A stretch of 64,000 nt of DNA from Fundidesulfovibrio magnetotacticus (GCF_013019105.1 NZ_BLTE01000005.1:145318-209317), one strand, 5' to 3'. Positions 25,162-35,195 are shown, counted from the stretch's first letter. The notes: generated by a model from the letters alone, not told the origin. Numbers and translations: made by a program.

Positions 25162-26337
25162 ATGACACAGCCCGCCCAGAGCCTCACGGCCTCCTTCCGG
25201 CGCTCCATGCGCGACTTCGACCCCCTCCTCTGGAACGCCCTGACGCAGGACGCCCCGCCCTTTATGCGCCACGAATGGCTGGACCTCCTGGAGCGCAGCG
25301 GGGCCGTGAGCCTCCAGAACGGCTGGATGCCCCTGCACTGCGCCGTCTCGGCGGGCGACGCCCTGGTGGCGGCCGCGCCCCTCTATCTCAAGGGGCACGG
25401 ACTGGGCGAATTCGTCTACGACCAGCTCTGGGCCGGACTGGCCGCGCGCGTGAACCAGCCCTATTACCCCAAGCTGCTGGCGGCCAGCCCCTTCACCCCC
25501 GTGGCGGGCTACCGCTTCCTCTCCCTGCCCGGCATGGAGCGCAACGGCCTGATACGGGGCATGCTCGGGGCCATGGAACGCCTGGCCCGGGAGAACGGCT
25601 TCACGGGCGTGCACGCCCTCTTCCTGGACGACGCCTTCGCGGACGTCCTGGAAGCCCAGGGTCTGCCCCTCTGGGAACACCAGGGCTTCCTCTGGGAAAA
25701 CGAGAACTACCGCGACTTCCAGGACTTCCTGGAACGCTTCCGGGCCGGCCAGCGCAAGAACATCCGGCGCGAGCGCCAGCGCCTGCTCGATTCCGGCGTG
25801 CGCGTGGAGATCGTGCCCGCCGGACAGGCCCCGGCCCCCTGGTTTCGCCTCATGCACCGCTATTACGACGCCACCAACGACAAATTCGGGGAGTTCGGCT
25901 GCAAATACCTGCCCCAGGCCTTCTTCGATGGTCTGGCGGACCCCGCGCTGCACGATTTCCTGGTCTTCTCGGCGGCCTTTCTCCCGGGCGACCCCGAGCC
26001 CGTCGGTCTGGCCCTGCTGGCCCACGGCGGCGGCGGGCTCTACGGCCGCTACTGGGGAGCGCGCGAGGAGGTCCCTTTCCTGCACTTCGAGCTGTGCTAC
26101 TACGCCCCCATCGAATGGGCCATCGAACGCGGCCTCGCCTTCTTCGACCCCGGCATGGGCGGCGAACACAAGCCGCGCAGGGGCTTCGCCTCGCGCATCA
26201 CCCGCAGCGCCCACCGCTTCCTGGACCCCGTGATGGCCGGACTCTTCGAGGTCAACATCGCCCAGGTGAACCGCCTCACTCGCGAGTACGCCGACGACCT
26301 GGCCTCCATGGCCCGGTTCAAGGAGCGCCCGAGGTGA
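25162..26337 (+). CDS. FemAB-like GNAT acyltransferase (DUF482/peptidogalycan family)
   Basis: A 391-residue cytosolic protein matching the FemAB-like family once called DUF482. The family features visible are WNALTQDAPPFMRHEWLDLL near the N-terminus, AAPLYLKGHGLGEFVYD, YYPKLLAASPFTPVAGYRFL, then FLERFRAGQRKNIRRERQR, and near the C-terminus FFDPGMGGEHKPRRGF. These proteins have a double GNAT fold related to peptidoglycan FemX aminoacyltransferases, but their substrate is not known. The ATG sits 68 bases after the lipoprotein gene. The stop codon overlaps the GTG of the TPR gene, so the two are translationally coupled. Confidence 0.87.
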   Translation: MTQPAQSLTASFRRSMRDFDPLLWNALTQDAPPFMRHEWLDLLERSGAVSLQNGWMPLHCAVSAGDALVAAAPLYLKGHGLGEFVYDQLWAGLAARVNQPYYPKLLAASPFTPVAGYRFLSLPGMERNGLIRGMLGAMERLARENGFTGVHALFLDDAFADVLEAQGLPLWEHQGFLWENENYRDFQDFLERFRAGQRKNIRRERQRLLDSGVRVEIVPAGQAPAPWFRLMHRYYDATNDKFGEFGCKYLPQAFFDGLADPALHDFLVFSAAFLPGDPEPVGLALLAHGGGGLYGRYWGAREEVPFLHFELCYYAPIEWAIERGLAFFDPGMGGEHKPRRGFASRITRSAHRFLDPVMAGLFEVNIAQVNRLTREYADDLASMARFKERPR

Positions 26338-27224
26338 GGCGAGCGCTGGCCCTCTGCCTGGCCCTGGCCCTGCTGGCGGTCCCTTGCGCCGCGCACGCCC
26401 AGACCCGGGACATCCTCGTGCCGCTCTTCGACTCCCAGGAGTGGCAGGCCCGGGGCGACCTGGAGGCCGCGCGCAAGGCCGCCTCCGAGGCGCTCGCCCA
26501 GGACCCCGGCAGCGGTTTCGCCCAGGTGCGCCTGGCCCAGATCGACGCGGCCTCCGGCAACCTGGCCCAGGCCCTGCAGACCCTTGATGCGCTGCTGGCG
26601 CGCGAACCCGGCAACCTGCTGGCCCGCAACTGGCAGGGCTTCGTCCTGCTGGCCATGGAACGTCCCCTGGCCGCCGGAGCGGCCTTCCGCGAAACACTGG
26701 CGAAAGACCCGGCCAACGGCTGGGGACTCCTGGGCCGGGCCAGCGCCCTGCTGGCCCAGGGCCAGGACCGCGAGGCCCAGCCCCTGCTGGCCAAGGCCCA
26801 GGAGACCGCGCTGTCCCTGGAAGACTCCCAGCTCCACGCGGCCCTGGGACAGACCTTCCTGGGCCTGGGCCTGCCTGCCAACGCGCGCATGGAACTTGAA
26901 CTGGCCCTGGAGCTTTCCCCCCGTTCCGTCACGTCCCTGGAGTTGGCGGGCAAGGCCTACATGGCCCTGGGACAGGAGCATCTGGCCCTCAATGCCTGGC
27001 GACAGGCTCTGGGACTGGACCCGGCCAACGCCGCGTGCCGCGCCCTGCTGGTGCAGGCCCTCGGACGCCAGGCGGCCCGCCTGGAGGCGCGGGGCAATGC
27101 CCCTGAGGCCCGTCAGGCCTGGCTGGCCGTGCTCGGCTACGACCCTGCCAACGCCCAGGCCCGTGATCGCCTTCGCGCCAAAGCCTCGGCCGTCCTCCCT
27201 GGCGTAGCTCCATCCGCCCCTTGA
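26334..27224 (+). CDS. Exported tetratricopeptide-repeat protein
   Basis: A 296-residue protein with a signal peptide (residues 1 to about 22, LCLALALLAVPCAAHAQ), followed almost entirely by TPR helical pairs. Repeated patterns are visible such as GDLEAARKAASEALAQDPGS, GNLAQALQTLDALLAREPGN and GQEHLALNAWRQALGLDPAN. It probably acts as a periplasmic scaffold. The GTG start overlaps the stop of the FemAB-like gene by three bases (GTGA), indicating coupled translation and perhaps a shared envelope function. There is no terminator with a T-run between it and the next promoter. It contains no catalytic motif. Confidence 0.85.
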   Translation: MRRALALCLALALLAVPCAAHAQTRDILVPLFDSQEWQARGDLEAARKAASEALAQDPGSGFAQVRLAQIDAASGNLAQALQTLDALLAREPGNLLARNWQGFVLLAMERPLAAGAAFRETLAKDPANGWGLLGRASALLAQGQDREAQPLLAKAQETALSLEDSQLHAALGQTFLGLGLPANARMELELALELSPRSVTSLELAGKAYMALGQEHLALNAWRQALGLDPANAACRALLVQALGRQAARLEARGNAPEARQAWLAVLGYDPANAQARDRLRAKASAVLPGVAPSAP

Positions 27225-27266
27225 CCCTGTTCGGCAGTGCCTCCTCCACGTTTCACAGAATTGTTC

Positions 27267-27294
27267 TTGATACTCTCTTTTTTTTCTGTACAAT
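27267..27294 (+). promoter_or_regulatory. Sigma-70-type promoter for the downstream chemoreceptor
   Basis: TTGATA and TACAAT are spaced 16 bases apart, with a T-rich spacer, in an unusually AT-rich patch 125 bases upstream of the chemoreceptor start. Each box is one mismatch from consensus. Confidence 0.6.
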
Positions 27295-27418
27295 AGATTC
27301 TCCATGAAAGATGTCGAATAGAAGCCTCACGGCTTTCACGAAGCATTCCTCGCAAACTCTACCCACCCGCGCCGCCTAGCAGTCTCCGGGGGCCAGCGCG
27401 CCAGCCCGGAGGTGTCGC

Positions 27419-29200
27419 ATGAAATTGTCCAAGAAGCTCTCCGCCTCATTCGCTCTGATCCTGCTGCTCACGGCCGGGCTGGGAGGGTACTCCATCTACG
27501 CCATGGCGGACCTCGCCCAGGACACCCGGGACATCACCGGCAACTGGCTTCCCAGCATCCAGGCCCTGGCTGGCATCGAGGGGAACATCAACATGTTCCG
27601 CCGCATCGAGATGGGCCACGCCCTCACGGAGGACCAAGCCCAGATGCGCGCCTACGAGAAGCGCCTGGACGACACCCTGGCCAAACTCAACAAAGCCCTC
27701 GCAGACTACGAAAAGCTCATCAGCAGCCCGGAAGAGCGCGGCGTGTTCACTCGCTTCCAGGCCGACCTGAAGAACTACATGGGCCTGCACGACAAACTGA
27801 TCGAGTTCTCCAAACGCAACCAGACCCGCGAGGCGCAGGCCATCATCGCTGGGGACTCCTCCAAAGTGATGGCCGTCCTCGAGGAGCACCTGCACCAGCT
27901 GGAGCTTATCAACGCCAAGGGGGCCGACGACGCGCGGAAGGAAACCGAGGCAACCTACAGCCTGGGCCGCTCCATCGTCATCACGCTCCTGGCCCTGGCC
28001 GTCCTCCTGGGCTGCGTCGTGGCCGTGGCGCTCATCCGCAACGTGCTCTCCCAGCTCGGGGAGGACCCGGGCTACCTGCAAAGCGTCTCGACCGAGGTGG
28101 CCGCAGGCAACCTGGACGTGCGCTTCAAGCCCGTGCGGGGCCAGGGAGGCGTCTACGGCGTGCTCGTAAAGATGGTGGACACCCTCAAGGCCAAGATCGC
28201 CGAGGCCGACGCCAAGAGCGCCGAAGCGGCCCGGGAGTCCCAGGCCGCCAGGGAGGCCACTGCCCTGGCCGAAGAGGCCACCCGCAAGGCCGAACGCGCC
28301 AAGGCCGAGGGCATGCTTCAGGCGGCCACCCAGCTTGAGGGCGTGGTGGAAGTTGTCACCAGCGCCTCCGAGGAGCTTTCGGCCCAGATCGAACAGTCCA
28401 GCCGGGGCTCCGAGGAACAGTCGCACCGCGTGGGCGAGACGGCCACTGCCATGGAGGAGATGAACGCCACCGTCCTGGAAGTTGCCCGCAACGCCTCCCA
28501 GGCCGCCGAAACCTCCACCCGGGCCCGCGACAGGGCCGAGTCCGGGGCCAAGGTGGTGGGACGCGTCATCACTTTCATCGGGCAAGTGAAGCAAAACGCC
28601 GACCAGTCCCGCGAGGACATGGGATCGTTGGGACGCCAGGCAGAGGGCATCGGGCAGATCCTGGGCGTGATCTCCGACATCGCGGATCAGACCAACCTGC
28701 TGGCCCTCAACGCCGCCATCGAGGCCGCCCGCGCGGGCGAGGCCGGGCGCGGATTCGCCGTGGTGGCCGACGAGGTGCGCAAGCTGGCGGAAAAGACCAT
28801 GACCGCCACCAAGGACGTGGGCGACGCCATCCGCGACATCCAGCAGGGCGCAAAGAAAAACCAGGACAACACCGAGCAGGCCGTGCACGCCATCGAGGAG
28901 GCCACGGGCCTGGCGGCCCAGTCCGGCGAGGCCCTGGCCGAGATCGTCCGGCTGGTGGAGCTGGCGGCGGACCAGGTGCGCTCCATCGCCACGGCATCGG
29001 AACAGCAGTCTGCGGCCAGCGAGGAGATCAACCGCTCCATCGAGGACGTGAACCGCATCTCCACCGAGACGGCCGACGCCATGCGCCAGTCGGCCCAGGC
29101 AGTGGGCGAACTGGCCAACCAGAGCCTCGTGCTCAAGAACCTCATCGAGAACATGAAGGGCGAGGGCGGCGGCCACGGCGGGCGACGCGCCCTGGCCTGA
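27419..29200 (+). CDS. Methyl-accepting chemotaxis protein
   Basis: A 593-residue chemoreceptor. TM1 is at about 8-30 ([19 protein letters not shown]). A periplasmic domain of about 150 residues has the four-helix-bundle pattern ([17 protein letters not shown]). TM2 is at about 184-206, followed by HAMP and a long signalling coiled coil. The tip sequence [20 protein letters not shown] and following [13 protein letters not shown] are intact, and methylation-type Glu/Gln-rich helices flank it. GGAGGTG lies four bases before the ATG. It converges with a second MCP gene, and both end at one shared hairpin. The ligand is unknown. Confidence 0.95.
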   Translation: MKLSKKLSASFALILLLTAGLGGYSIYAMADLAQDTRDITGNWLPSIQALAGIEGNINMFRRIEMGHALTEDQAQMRAYEKRLDDTLAKLNKALADYEKLISSPEERGVFTRFQADLKNYMGLHDKLIEFSKRNQTREAQAIIAGDSSKVMAVLEEHLHQLELINAKGADDARKETEATYSLGRSIVITLLALAVLLGCVVAVALIRNVLSQLGEDPGYLQSVSTEVAAGNLDVRFKPVRGQGGVYGVLVKMVDTLKAKIAEADAKSAEAARESQAAREATALAEEATRKAERAKAEGMLQAATQLEGVVEVVTSASEELSAQIEQSSRGSEEQSHRVGETATAMEEMNATVLEVARNASQAAETSTRARDRAESGAKVVGRVITFIGQVKQNADQSREDMGSLGRQAEGIGQILGVISDIADQTNLLALNAAIEAARAGEAGRGFAVVADEVRKLAEKTMTATKDVGDAIRDIQQGAKKNQDNTEQAVHAIEEATGLAAQSGEALAEIVRLVELAADQVRSIATASEQQSAASEEINRSIEDVNRISTETADAMRQSAQAVGELANQSLVLKNLIENMKGEGGGHGGRRALA

Positions 29201-29310
29201 CGGGCGCACGCCCTGGCGGCGCGCGGCAGGCAACGACAACGCGACCGGGGGCGGCCGTTGCGCCAGTATACGGCTCTCGCCAACCCCGTCCGCGAGGGTT
29301 GTCATCAAGC

Positions 29311-29345
29311 AAAGGCCGGGAGACGAGCAACGTCTCCCGGCCTCT
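29311..29345. terminator. Bidirectional terminator between converging chemoreceptor genes
   Basis: Perfect twelve-base arms GGCCGGGAGACG and CGTCTCCCGGCC with a five-base loop. The minus-strand transcript has TTTGCTTG after the stem and the plus-strand one has TCTCTGCTT, so termination is plausible both ways. Confidence 0.7.
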
Positions 29346-29377
29346 CTGCTTGCCGTAAAATCCGGGGTCGCGCGGCG

Positions 29378-31492
29378 CTAGCTGGCCCGCAGCTCCCCGA
29401 TGAGTCCGCGCAACGTCCTGGACTGGGCCGCCAGACCGGACACGGCCTGGGCCGAGTGGTCCATGGCCTGGGCGGTCTCCATGGAGATGCGGTTCACGTC
29501 TTCGAGGGAACGGTTGATCTCCTCGCTGGAGGCCGATTGCTCTTCCGAGGCCGTGGCGATGGAGCTGACCTGCATCGAGGCCTCGTCCACCAGGGACACG
29601 ATGGCCTCCAGGGCCTTGCCGGAAAGGTCGGCCTGCGCCGTGGCGCTCTCGATGCGCGCAACGGCGCTTTCCACGTTGCGGATGGTGTCCGCCGCGCCCT
29701 GCTGGATGCCGCCGACGGAACTTGCCACTTCCTTGGTGGCCTGCATGGTCTTCTCGGCCAGCTTGCGCACCTCGTCGGCGACCACCGCGAAGCCCCTGCC
29801 CGCCTCGCCCGCGCGGGCGGCTTCGATGGCGGCGTTGAGTGCCAGGAGGTTGGTCTGGTCGGCGATGTCGGAGATCACGGAGAGGATGCGCCCCACGTCG
29901 CGGGCGCTCCCCTCCAGCTCGCCCATGGCGCGCTTGAGTTCCAGGGACTGGTCCCTGGCCTGGGTGATCCCGACCATGGCCTCGCGCACCACCTTCGCGC
30001 CGTTCAGGGCCTCCTGGCGGGCCTTGTCCGAAGTGGCGGCGGCTGCCGAGGCGCTGCGCGCCACCTCCAGCACCGTGGCGTTCATCTGTTCCATGGCCGT
30101 GGCCGTCTCGGCCATGCGGGCGGACTGCAGCGAGGCCCCGCCGCTGGCCTGCTCCACCTCCGAGGCCAGCTGCTCCGACGACGTGGTGACGGCCAGCACC
30201 ACGCCCTCCAGCTTGTCGGCGGCCATGGCCATGCCCTCGCTCTTGGCGCGTTCGGCCCTGGCAGTGGCCTCCTGCGCCTCCAGGGCCGCCTCGCGGGCGT
30301 GCTCCGCCTCGCGGGAGGCCTCCTGCATGGCCTTCTCGGCCTTGTCGATCATGGCCCGGATGGTCTCCAGCATGGACCCCAACGCGCGACGCAGGGCGGC
30401 CACCTCGTCGCCGCCCTTGGCATCAATGGACACGCCGAGGTCCCCAGAGGCCACGTGCTGGGCGAAGTCCACAGCCCCCAGGAGCGGGCCGGTGATGCTG
30501 CGGAACACCAACCACCCCAGCAGCAGGCTCACCAGGGCCACGCCCAGGGCCGCTCCCAGGTTCAGGAAGAAGGCGCCGCGGGCCTTTTCGAGAACGCCCG
30601 TGCAGCGCTCCGTCAAACTGGACGACCAGGCGTCCTCCACGGCCTTGAGCGCGTCGATGCGCACCGTGGAGGCTTTGAACCACGCCTGGGGGTCGCCCTC
30701 CAGGGCGGGCTTGGCCTGGTTGGCGAAGGCCTTGGCCCGGAAGGCATCCACCTCCTTGGCTGGCCCTTCAGTACGCGAGGCGAGGAGGCTGGTCGCCTGG
30801 TCGCCGCCCAGGGTGGCGAAGGAGCCCAGGTGGGCATCCTGCACGCCCAAGCGCGAGAGCCAGTCCTTGTAGAGTTCGGGGGTGAAGCGACCGGCGGAGA
30901 AGGCTCCGTTGAGCAGGGCGCGTTCCTGCCCGGCGGCCTCCTTGCCGCGCAGAAGCTCCACGTAGGCGGCCGCGGGGCGCGTCATGCCGCTGCCTGCGGC
31001 CAGGGTGAGTATGACCGAGCAGCCGCCCAGGACCTTGTCGATGGACTGGGTATAGGACCCGATGGCCTCGCGGGCTTCCAGGCGTTTGGCGTCCACGCTG
31101 GCGCGCTGGCCGTCCAGCCCCGAGAGCACGGGTTCCAGGGCCGCCAGGGCCTTGGCCATGGACGGTTGCTTCGCGGCCTCGGCAGAACGGGTCAGCGTAT
31201 CCCGGAGTTGCGACACGGCGGCATTCGAGGCTCCGCGCTGGGCGTTGAGCTCAGGCCCGAAGCGTTCGCCCTTGCTGGCCAGGAAGCCGGATGACAGGCC
31301 CCGCTCCTTCTGGAGTTCGTGCGCCAACCCGCCCAGGCGCACCATCACGTCCACCGCCTCCATCATGACGGAGGCGCTCTTCCAGCCCTCGTATTTGTCC
31401 AGGCTGGCTATGCCAGAATAGATGAAAAAGGCGGTCAGAGGGAGAACAAGCAGAAGCCCGAGTTTGTAACGAATCTTCAGATTGGCGAACAT
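29378..31492 (-). CDS. Chemoreceptor with NIT (nitrate/nitrite-type) sensing domain
   Basis: A 704-residue MCP. TM1 is at about 10-28. The periplasmic region, about 45-300, has the NIT-domain pattern, starting with [20 protein letters not shown] and containing AVSQLRDTL and [17 protein letters not shown]. In characterised proteins NIT domains bind nitrate or nitrite. TM2 is at about 312-335, followed by HAMP and the signalling domain, with the tip [28 protein letters not shown] ribosome site supports the ATG chosen. An open frame continues 46 codons upstream but lacks signals. It converges with the other MCP at the shared terminator. The nitrate/nitrite ligand is inferred from the family only. 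Confidence 0.93.
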   Translation of the reverse strand: MFANLKIRYKLGLLLVLPLTAFFIYSGIASLDKYEGWKSASVMMEAVDVMVRLGGLAHELQKERGLSSGFLASKGERFGPELNAQRGASNAAVSQLRDTLTRSAEAAKQPSMAKALAALEPVLSGLDGQRASVDAKRLEAREAIGSYTQSIDKVLGGCSVILTLAAGSGMTRPAAAYVELLRGKEAAGQERALLNGAFSAGRFTPELYKDWLSRLGVQDAHLGSFATLGGDQATSLLASRTEGPAKEVDAFRAKAFANQAKPALEGDPQAWFKASTVRIDALKAVEDAWSSSLTERCTGVLEKARGAFFLNLGAALGVALVSLLLGWLVFRSITGPLLGAVDFAQHVASGDLGVSIDAKGGDEVAALRRALGSMLETIRAMIDKAEKAMQEASREAEHAREAALEAQEATARAERAKSEGMAMAADKLEGVVLAVTTSSEQLASEVEQASGGASLQSARMAETATAMEQMNATVLEVARSASAAAATSDKARQEALNGAKVVREAMVGITQARDQSLELKRAMGELEGSARDVGRILSVISDIADQTNLLALNAAIEAARAGEAGRGFAVVADEVRKLAEKTMQATKEVASSVGGIQQGAADTIRNVESAVARIESATAQADLSGKALEAIVSLVDEASMQVSSIATASEEQSASSEEINRSLEDVNRISMETAQAMDHSAQAVSGLAAQSRTLRGLIGELRAS

Positions 31493-31944
31493 CCCCACAC
31501 CCTTCCTGTACTTTATCCCCGGGCCGAAACAACACGGCCCCCACTGCGGAGTTGGTAGACCACAATCCGCCGTCTGACAATGGGGCTTCGGCCGTAGAGG
31601 ACTCTGCTGCCGAAACTGTATTTTTGCCATTATTGCCCGGATTTGGTGACCGTTTGATCAACATTTTCACTCAGTCTAGCTGTCTGATCCGGCACTTCCG
31701 ACCTCCTGAACTCCCCTGCACCGCATGATCGGCCTTCCTTTGCGGGAAGGGGCATCGCGAGAGCGAGAGACGTCCGGCGTTCGGAATCCTGCGAAACGGC
31801 GAGGCATCCATCTCCGAGAGGGACTCCCAGCCAGAACCCAGACAGCTTGCATGAACTGCCAACACTCCGAATTTGCATCTAAAATTCATGGATGCCACTC
31901 GAAAGGAAGTCCAGTCCAGCGTTGCGGGACGCATCCGCTACGTC
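31493..31944. other. Gene-free stretch between NIT chemoreceptor and ech terminator
   Basis: About 450 bases upstream of the NIT chemoreceptor and downstream of the hydrogenase operon. Open frames here (for example one of 87 codons on the minus strand) lack ribosome sites and plausible protein composition. The part nearest the chemoreceptor should hold its promoter, but I could not identify convincing boxes. Nothing else recognised. Confidence 0.5.
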
Positions 31945-31978
31945 ACAAAAAACGCCGGCCCGGAAATCCGGGCCGGCG
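31945..31978 (-). terminator. Rho-independent terminator of the ech operon
   Basis: Perfect eleven-base arms CGCCGGCCCGG and CCGGGCCGGCG with a four-base loop, followed on the minus strand by six T residues, 28 bases after the echF stop codon. A textbook terminator. Confidence 0.88.
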
Positions 31979-32005
31979 CGCCGTGCGTTCAGGCTTCGGA
32001 AGGCC

Positions 32006-32380
32006 TTATTCGGCCTTGGCCTTGGCTTTCTTCTCCTTGGGCTCCTTGGGCTTGCCCTTGTAGATGAGCAGGTCCTTGGCGCCCGCGGGGGGCTTGGTGG
32101 CCGGGGCCATGGTCATGCACTGGGTGGGGCAGGCCTCCACGCAGTTGGAGCAGTACACGCAGGCGAAGGTGTCGCAGGTCCAGACGCGGCCCTTGATGTC
32201 CACCTCGATGCACTGGCTGGGGCACTTCTTGGCGCAGGTGCCGCAGAAGATGCACTCGTCCACGTTGATGTCCAGCGTGCCCCTGAAGCTCGGGAAGGTC
32301 TCCCGCTTGGTGAAGGGGTAGAGCCGGGTGGAGCTTTTCCCCAGCAGGTTCTGAAGGACGTTCTTGGTCATCTCCAACAT
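32006..32380 (-). CDS. echF: Ech hydrogenase ferredoxin-like subunit EchF
   Basis: A 124-residue electron-transfer subunit with two [4Fe-4S] sites, linking ferredoxin to the hydrogenase on the cytoplasmic side of the membrane. The first motif is C43-xx-C46-xx-C49-xxx-CP (CIFCGTCAKKCP) and the second C74-xx-C77-xx-C80-xxx-CP (CVYCSNCVEACP). Additional cysteines lie at 57, 69 and 88. The C-terminal tail is very rich in Lys, Glu and Pro (KPKEPKEKKAKAKAE) and has no fold of its own. It is homologous to NuoI of complex I. Last gene of the operon, 15 bases after echE, with the terminator immediately downstream. Confidence 0.95.
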   Translation of the reverse strand: MLEMTKNVLQNLLGKSSTRLYPFTKRETFPSFRGTLDINVDECIFCGTCAKKCPSQCIEVDIKGRVWTCDTFACVYCSNCVEACPTQCMTMAPATKPPAGAKDLLIYKGKPKEPKEKKAKAKAE

Positions 32381-32395
32381 GATGCGGCTCCTCTC

Positions 32396-33469
32396 TTAGC
32401 GCTCCGTGCAAGAGATGCACGGGTCGATGGACAGCACGATGACGGGCACGTCCGACAGTTCGCAACCGGGCAGCATGGCCAGCAGCGGCGGGATGTTGGC
32501 GAAGGTTGGAGTGCGGATGCGCACGCGCTCCAGGTTCTTCGTACCGTTGCCCTTGATGTAGTAGTAGAGTTCGCCGCGGGGCTGCTCCACGCGGTGCCAC
32601 ACCTCGCCCTCGGGCTTGCCCTTCACCTTGCAGGCCAGCTCGCCCTCGGGGAGTTTGGCCAGGGCCTGGCGCACCAGGTCGCAGGCGGCGTAGACTTCGC
32701 GGAAGCGCACCTTGGAGCGGGCGTAGGAGTCGCCGTCGTATTCCACCACGGGCTCGAAATCGAGCTGTCCGTAGGCGGCGTAGCCGGTCTGGCGGGCGTC
32801 CTGGGCCCAGCCGGAGGCGCGCAGGCAGGGGCCGACCGCGCCCAGCTGGTGGGCCTGCTCCTTGGTGAGCACGCCCTTGCCGCAGCAGCGGCGCTTCACG
32901 GTGTAGTCGTCGAGCAGGGTCTTTTCCAGGGCCCGGACTTCCTTCTCGATGAGGTCGATCTCAGAGAGGATCCAGGTCTTCTGGTCGTTGGTGATGTCGC
33001 GGCGCACGCCGCCCACGATGTTGGTGGAGATCACCACGCGGTTGCCGGCGGTGGCTTCCATGATGTCCATGGAGCGCTCGCGGATGCGCCACAGCTGCAT
33101 GAAGAGCGACTCGAAGCCGAAGCCGTCGGCGAAGAGGCCCAGCCAGAGCAGGTGGGAGTGGATGCGGTGCACCTCGCCCCACATCACGCGCAGGAAGTGG
33201 GCGCGCTGGGGCACTTCGAGGTTCATGAGCTTTTCGACGGCCTCGCAGTAGTTGAGCGAGTGGATGCACGAGCAGATGCCGCACACGCGCTCAACGATGT
33301 TGACCATCTGGTTGTAGTCGCGGATTTCGGTGAGCTTTTCCAGGCCGCGGTGCACGTAGCCCAGGTTGGGCAGGGCCTCGACGACGGTTTCCTCTTCCAC
33401 CACCAGCTTCAGGTGGATGGGCTCGGGCAGCACCGGGTGCTGAGGACCGAACGGCAGGATGGTGCGCAT
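32396..33469 (-). CDS. echE: Ech hydrogenase large (NiFe) subunit EchE
   Basis: The 357-residue catalytic subunit that holds the NiFe site and interconverts protons and H2, homologous to NuoD. The active-site ligands are C63 and C66 (ERVCGICSCIH) and C351 and C354 (DPCISC). The chain stops three residues after the last ligand (TER), so there is no C-terminal extension for a maturation endopeptidase to remove, as in other EchE-type subunits. An ordinary conserved segment is HFLRVMWGEVHRIHSHLLWL. It follows echD by three bases. Hydrogenase maturation genes (hypA-F) are not in the window. Confidence 0.97.
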   Translation of the reverse strand: MRTILPFGPQHPVLPEPIHLKLVVEEETVVEALPNLGYVHRGLEKLTEIRDYNQMVNIVERVCGICSCIHSLNYCEAVEKLMNLEVPQRAHFLRVMWGEVHRIHSHLLWLGLFADGFGFESLFMQLWRIRERSMDIMEATAGNRVVISTNIVGGVRRDITNDQKTWILSEIDLIEKEVRALEKTLLDDYTVKRRCCGKGVLTKEQAHQLGAVGPCLRASGWAQDARQTGYAAYGQLDFEPVVEYDGDSYARSKVRFREVYAACDLVRQALAKLPEGELACKVKGKPEGEVWHRVEQPRGELYYYIKGNGTKNLERVRIRTPTFANIPPLLAMLPGCELSDVPVIVLSIDPCISCTER

Positions 33470-33472
33470 GGT

Positions 33473-33859
33473 CTAGGCCTCCTCTTTGCCCTTTTCTTTC
33501 TTGACATAGGTGAAGGTGCAGAAGGGGCTCTTCACCACCTCGGGCTCCAGGTAGAGGGTGCATCCGAAGTCGATGAGGATGTTCTGGAAGTTCACCCCGA
33601 ACTGGTCCTTGATCTCGTTTTCGTAGAGCAGGGCGGGGAAGTACACGCCCGAGATCGAGGGCACGGGCTCCAGCCTGGGCACGGTGAGGCGCAGGTGGGA
33701 GAGTTCGAGGTCCTTGTCGAAGTGGTAGAGCAGGTCGAAGGCGTCGTCCTTCTTGAGCTCCACCACGGACACGCCCACGAGGCGCAGGCCCTCGTCGAAG
33801 CGCTTCTGGCATTCGGGGATCAGGGTGTCCACCGAGACGGCCTGTTCATTGGCAAACAT
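33473..33859 (-). CDS. echD: Ech hydrogenase subunit EchD
   Basis: A 128-residue NuoC-like (30-kDa subunit family) peripheral subunit of the Ech complex. The conserved part reads DKDLELSHLRLTVPR, followed by EPVPSISGVYFPALLYENEI, then DQFGVNFQNILIDFGCTLYL, the standard end of the NuoC domain. It has no metal-binding motif of its own and serves to bind the large and small subunits together. GAGGT lies upstream of the ATG chosen; an open frame extending 22 codons upstream would overlap the end of echC and lacks a ribosome site. Located between echC and echE, as in other ech operons. Confidence 0.93.
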   Translation of the reverse strand: MFANEQAVSVDTLIPECQKRFDEGLRLVGVSVVELKKDDAFDLLYHFDKDLELSHLRLTVPRLEPVPSISGVYFPALLYENEIKDQFGVNFQNILIDFGCTLYLEPEVVKSPFCTFTYVKKEKGKEEA

Positions 33860-33881
33860 GTGAGATACCTCGCTTCGGTGG

Positions 33882-34331
33882 TTAACCGGCGGCTTCCAGC
33901 AGCGCCTTGACCTTTTCCAGGGCAAGCACCACGCCGTCGATGATGGCCTCGGGCTTGGGCGGGCAGCCCCGGACGTACACGTCCACGGGGATGACTTTGT
34001 CCACGCCGCCCACCACGTTGTAGGCCTCGCGGAACACGCCGCCGGAGAGCCCGCACGCGCCCATGGCGATGACGGCCTTGGGCGAGGGCATCTGGTCGTA
34101 GATGTTTTTGAGCACGTGCTTGTTGCGGTGGTTCACCGTGCCGGTGACCAGCAGCACGTCGGCGTGCTTGGGATCGCCGATGTTGATGATGCCGAAGCGC
34201 TCCACGTCGTAGATGGGCGTGAGGCAGGCCAGCACCTCGATGTCGCAGCCGTTGCAGGACCCGCAGTCGAAGTGCACGATCCAGGGGGACTTGAGCCTTC
34301 CCTTGTTGATCCAGTCTTTGAGCATGCCCAT
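33882..34331 (-). CDS. echC: Ech hydrogenase small subunit EchC
   Basis: A 149-residue small subunit carrying the proximal [4Fe-4S] cluster next to the NiFe site, homologous to NuoB. The cysteines are C23-xx-C26-xx-C29 (CGSCNGCDIEV), C93 (MGACGLSGG) and C123 (RGCPPKPEAI), which include the four expected cluster ligands. DVLLVTGTVNHRNK is the typical middle segment. The protein is short because the extra C-terminal clusters of group 1 hydrogenases are absent, as expected for group 4 enzymes. It lies 15 bases after echB. Confidence 0.96.
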   Translation of the reverse strand: MGMLKDWINKGRLKSPWIVHFDCGSCNGCDIEVLACLTPIYDVERFGIINIGDPKHADVLLVTGTVNHRNKHVLKNIYDQMPSPKAVIAMGACGLSGGVFREAYNVVGGVDKVIPVDVYVRGCPPKPEAIIDGVVLALEKVKALLEAAG

Positions 34332-34346
34332 GATTTCCTCCCGGGG

Positions 34347-35195
34347 TTAGCCGGCGTACAGCCAGAGCAGGTTGAGCACCGACAGGGCCAGACCCCAGCC
34401 CCAGACCGTCTTGAGCATCCACTTGTAGTTCATGCGGGCGGTCACGTTGTCGATGAGAAGCTCGGCGAAGTAGGTCACGGCCAGCAGGATGACGCATCCC
34501 CAGAAGCTGGTGGTCCAGAACAGGGCGCACAGCCCCAGGACGAAGATCACGTCGTACCAGTGGGCGATCTCGATCATGGCCAGCTGCGGCCCGGAATACT
34601 CCGTGAGCACGCCGCGCACGATTTCCTGGTGCGCGTGGTGGCAGGCGGAGATGTCGAAGGGCGATTTGCGCAGCTTGATGGTCAGGGCGTAGCCCAGCAC
34701 GATGAACATCAGCGGCAGCTGATAGAGCAGCGGCTTGGAGAGCCCGAAGGCGTCGGACACCTTGAAGCTGCCCGTGACCATTGCGATGGCCACGAACACC
34801 AGGATGATCAGGGGTTCATAGGTGAGCATGGTCACCAGTTCGCGCTGCGCGCCGATCTGGGCGTAGGGCGAATGGGTGGAAAGCGCGCCCATGACGAAGA
34901 ACACCGCGCCGATGGTCATCACGAAGAAGATGAGCAGCAGGTCGGAGCCCATGAAGAACAGGAACACCGTCAGGGCGGAGCTGATGAGGTAGACCCACAC
35001 GGAGAGGATCTGCCAGGGGTTCATGGTCATGGGCGATTTGCCCAGGAGCTTGAACACGTCGTAGAAGGGCTGGAGGATCGGGGGGCCGTAGCGCGACTGG
35101 AGCCGGGCGGTGATCTTGCGGTCCAGGCCGGCGATGAGGCCGCCCACGATCGGGGCCAGGATCACGGCGACGGTGGCGAGCAGGAGCTTACCCAT
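34347..35195 (-). CDS. echB: Ech hydrogenase membrane subunit EchB
   Basis: A 282-residue integral membrane subunit homologous to NuoH, with about eight hydrophobic helices. It anchors the hydrogenase module and helps couple electron transfer to ion pumping. Diagnostic stretches are GGLIAGLDRKITARLQSRYG and PPILQPFYDVFKLLGK near the N-terminus, and SPFDISACHHAHQEIVRGV with its charged residues in the middle. The start codon shares one base with the echA stop (TAATG), showing tight translational coupling. Confidence 0.96.
   Translation of the reverse strand: MGKLLLATVAVILAPIVGGLIAGLDRKITARLQSRYGPPILQPFYDVFKLLGKSPMTMNPWQILSVWVYLISSALTVFLFFMGSDLLLIFFVMTIGAVFFVMGALSTHSPYAQIGAQRELVTMLTYEPLIILVFVAIAMVTGSFKVSDAFGLSKPLLYQLPLMFIVLGYALTIKLRKSPFDISACHHAHQEIVRGVLTEYSGPQLAMIEIAHWYDVIFVLGLCALFWTTSFWGCVILLAVTYFAELLIDNVTARMNYKWMLKTVWGWGLALSVLNLLWLYAG

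Noticed and set aside
27238..27310. T-rich run as a terminator of the TPR gene
   Set aside because: There is no stem before the T-run; the T-rich stretch is better explained as the spacer of the chemoreceptor promoter.
31671..31934. An 87-codon minus-strand frame between the NIT chemoreceptor and ech
   Set aside because: No ribosome site, no domain or membrane pattern, and composition unlike a protein.
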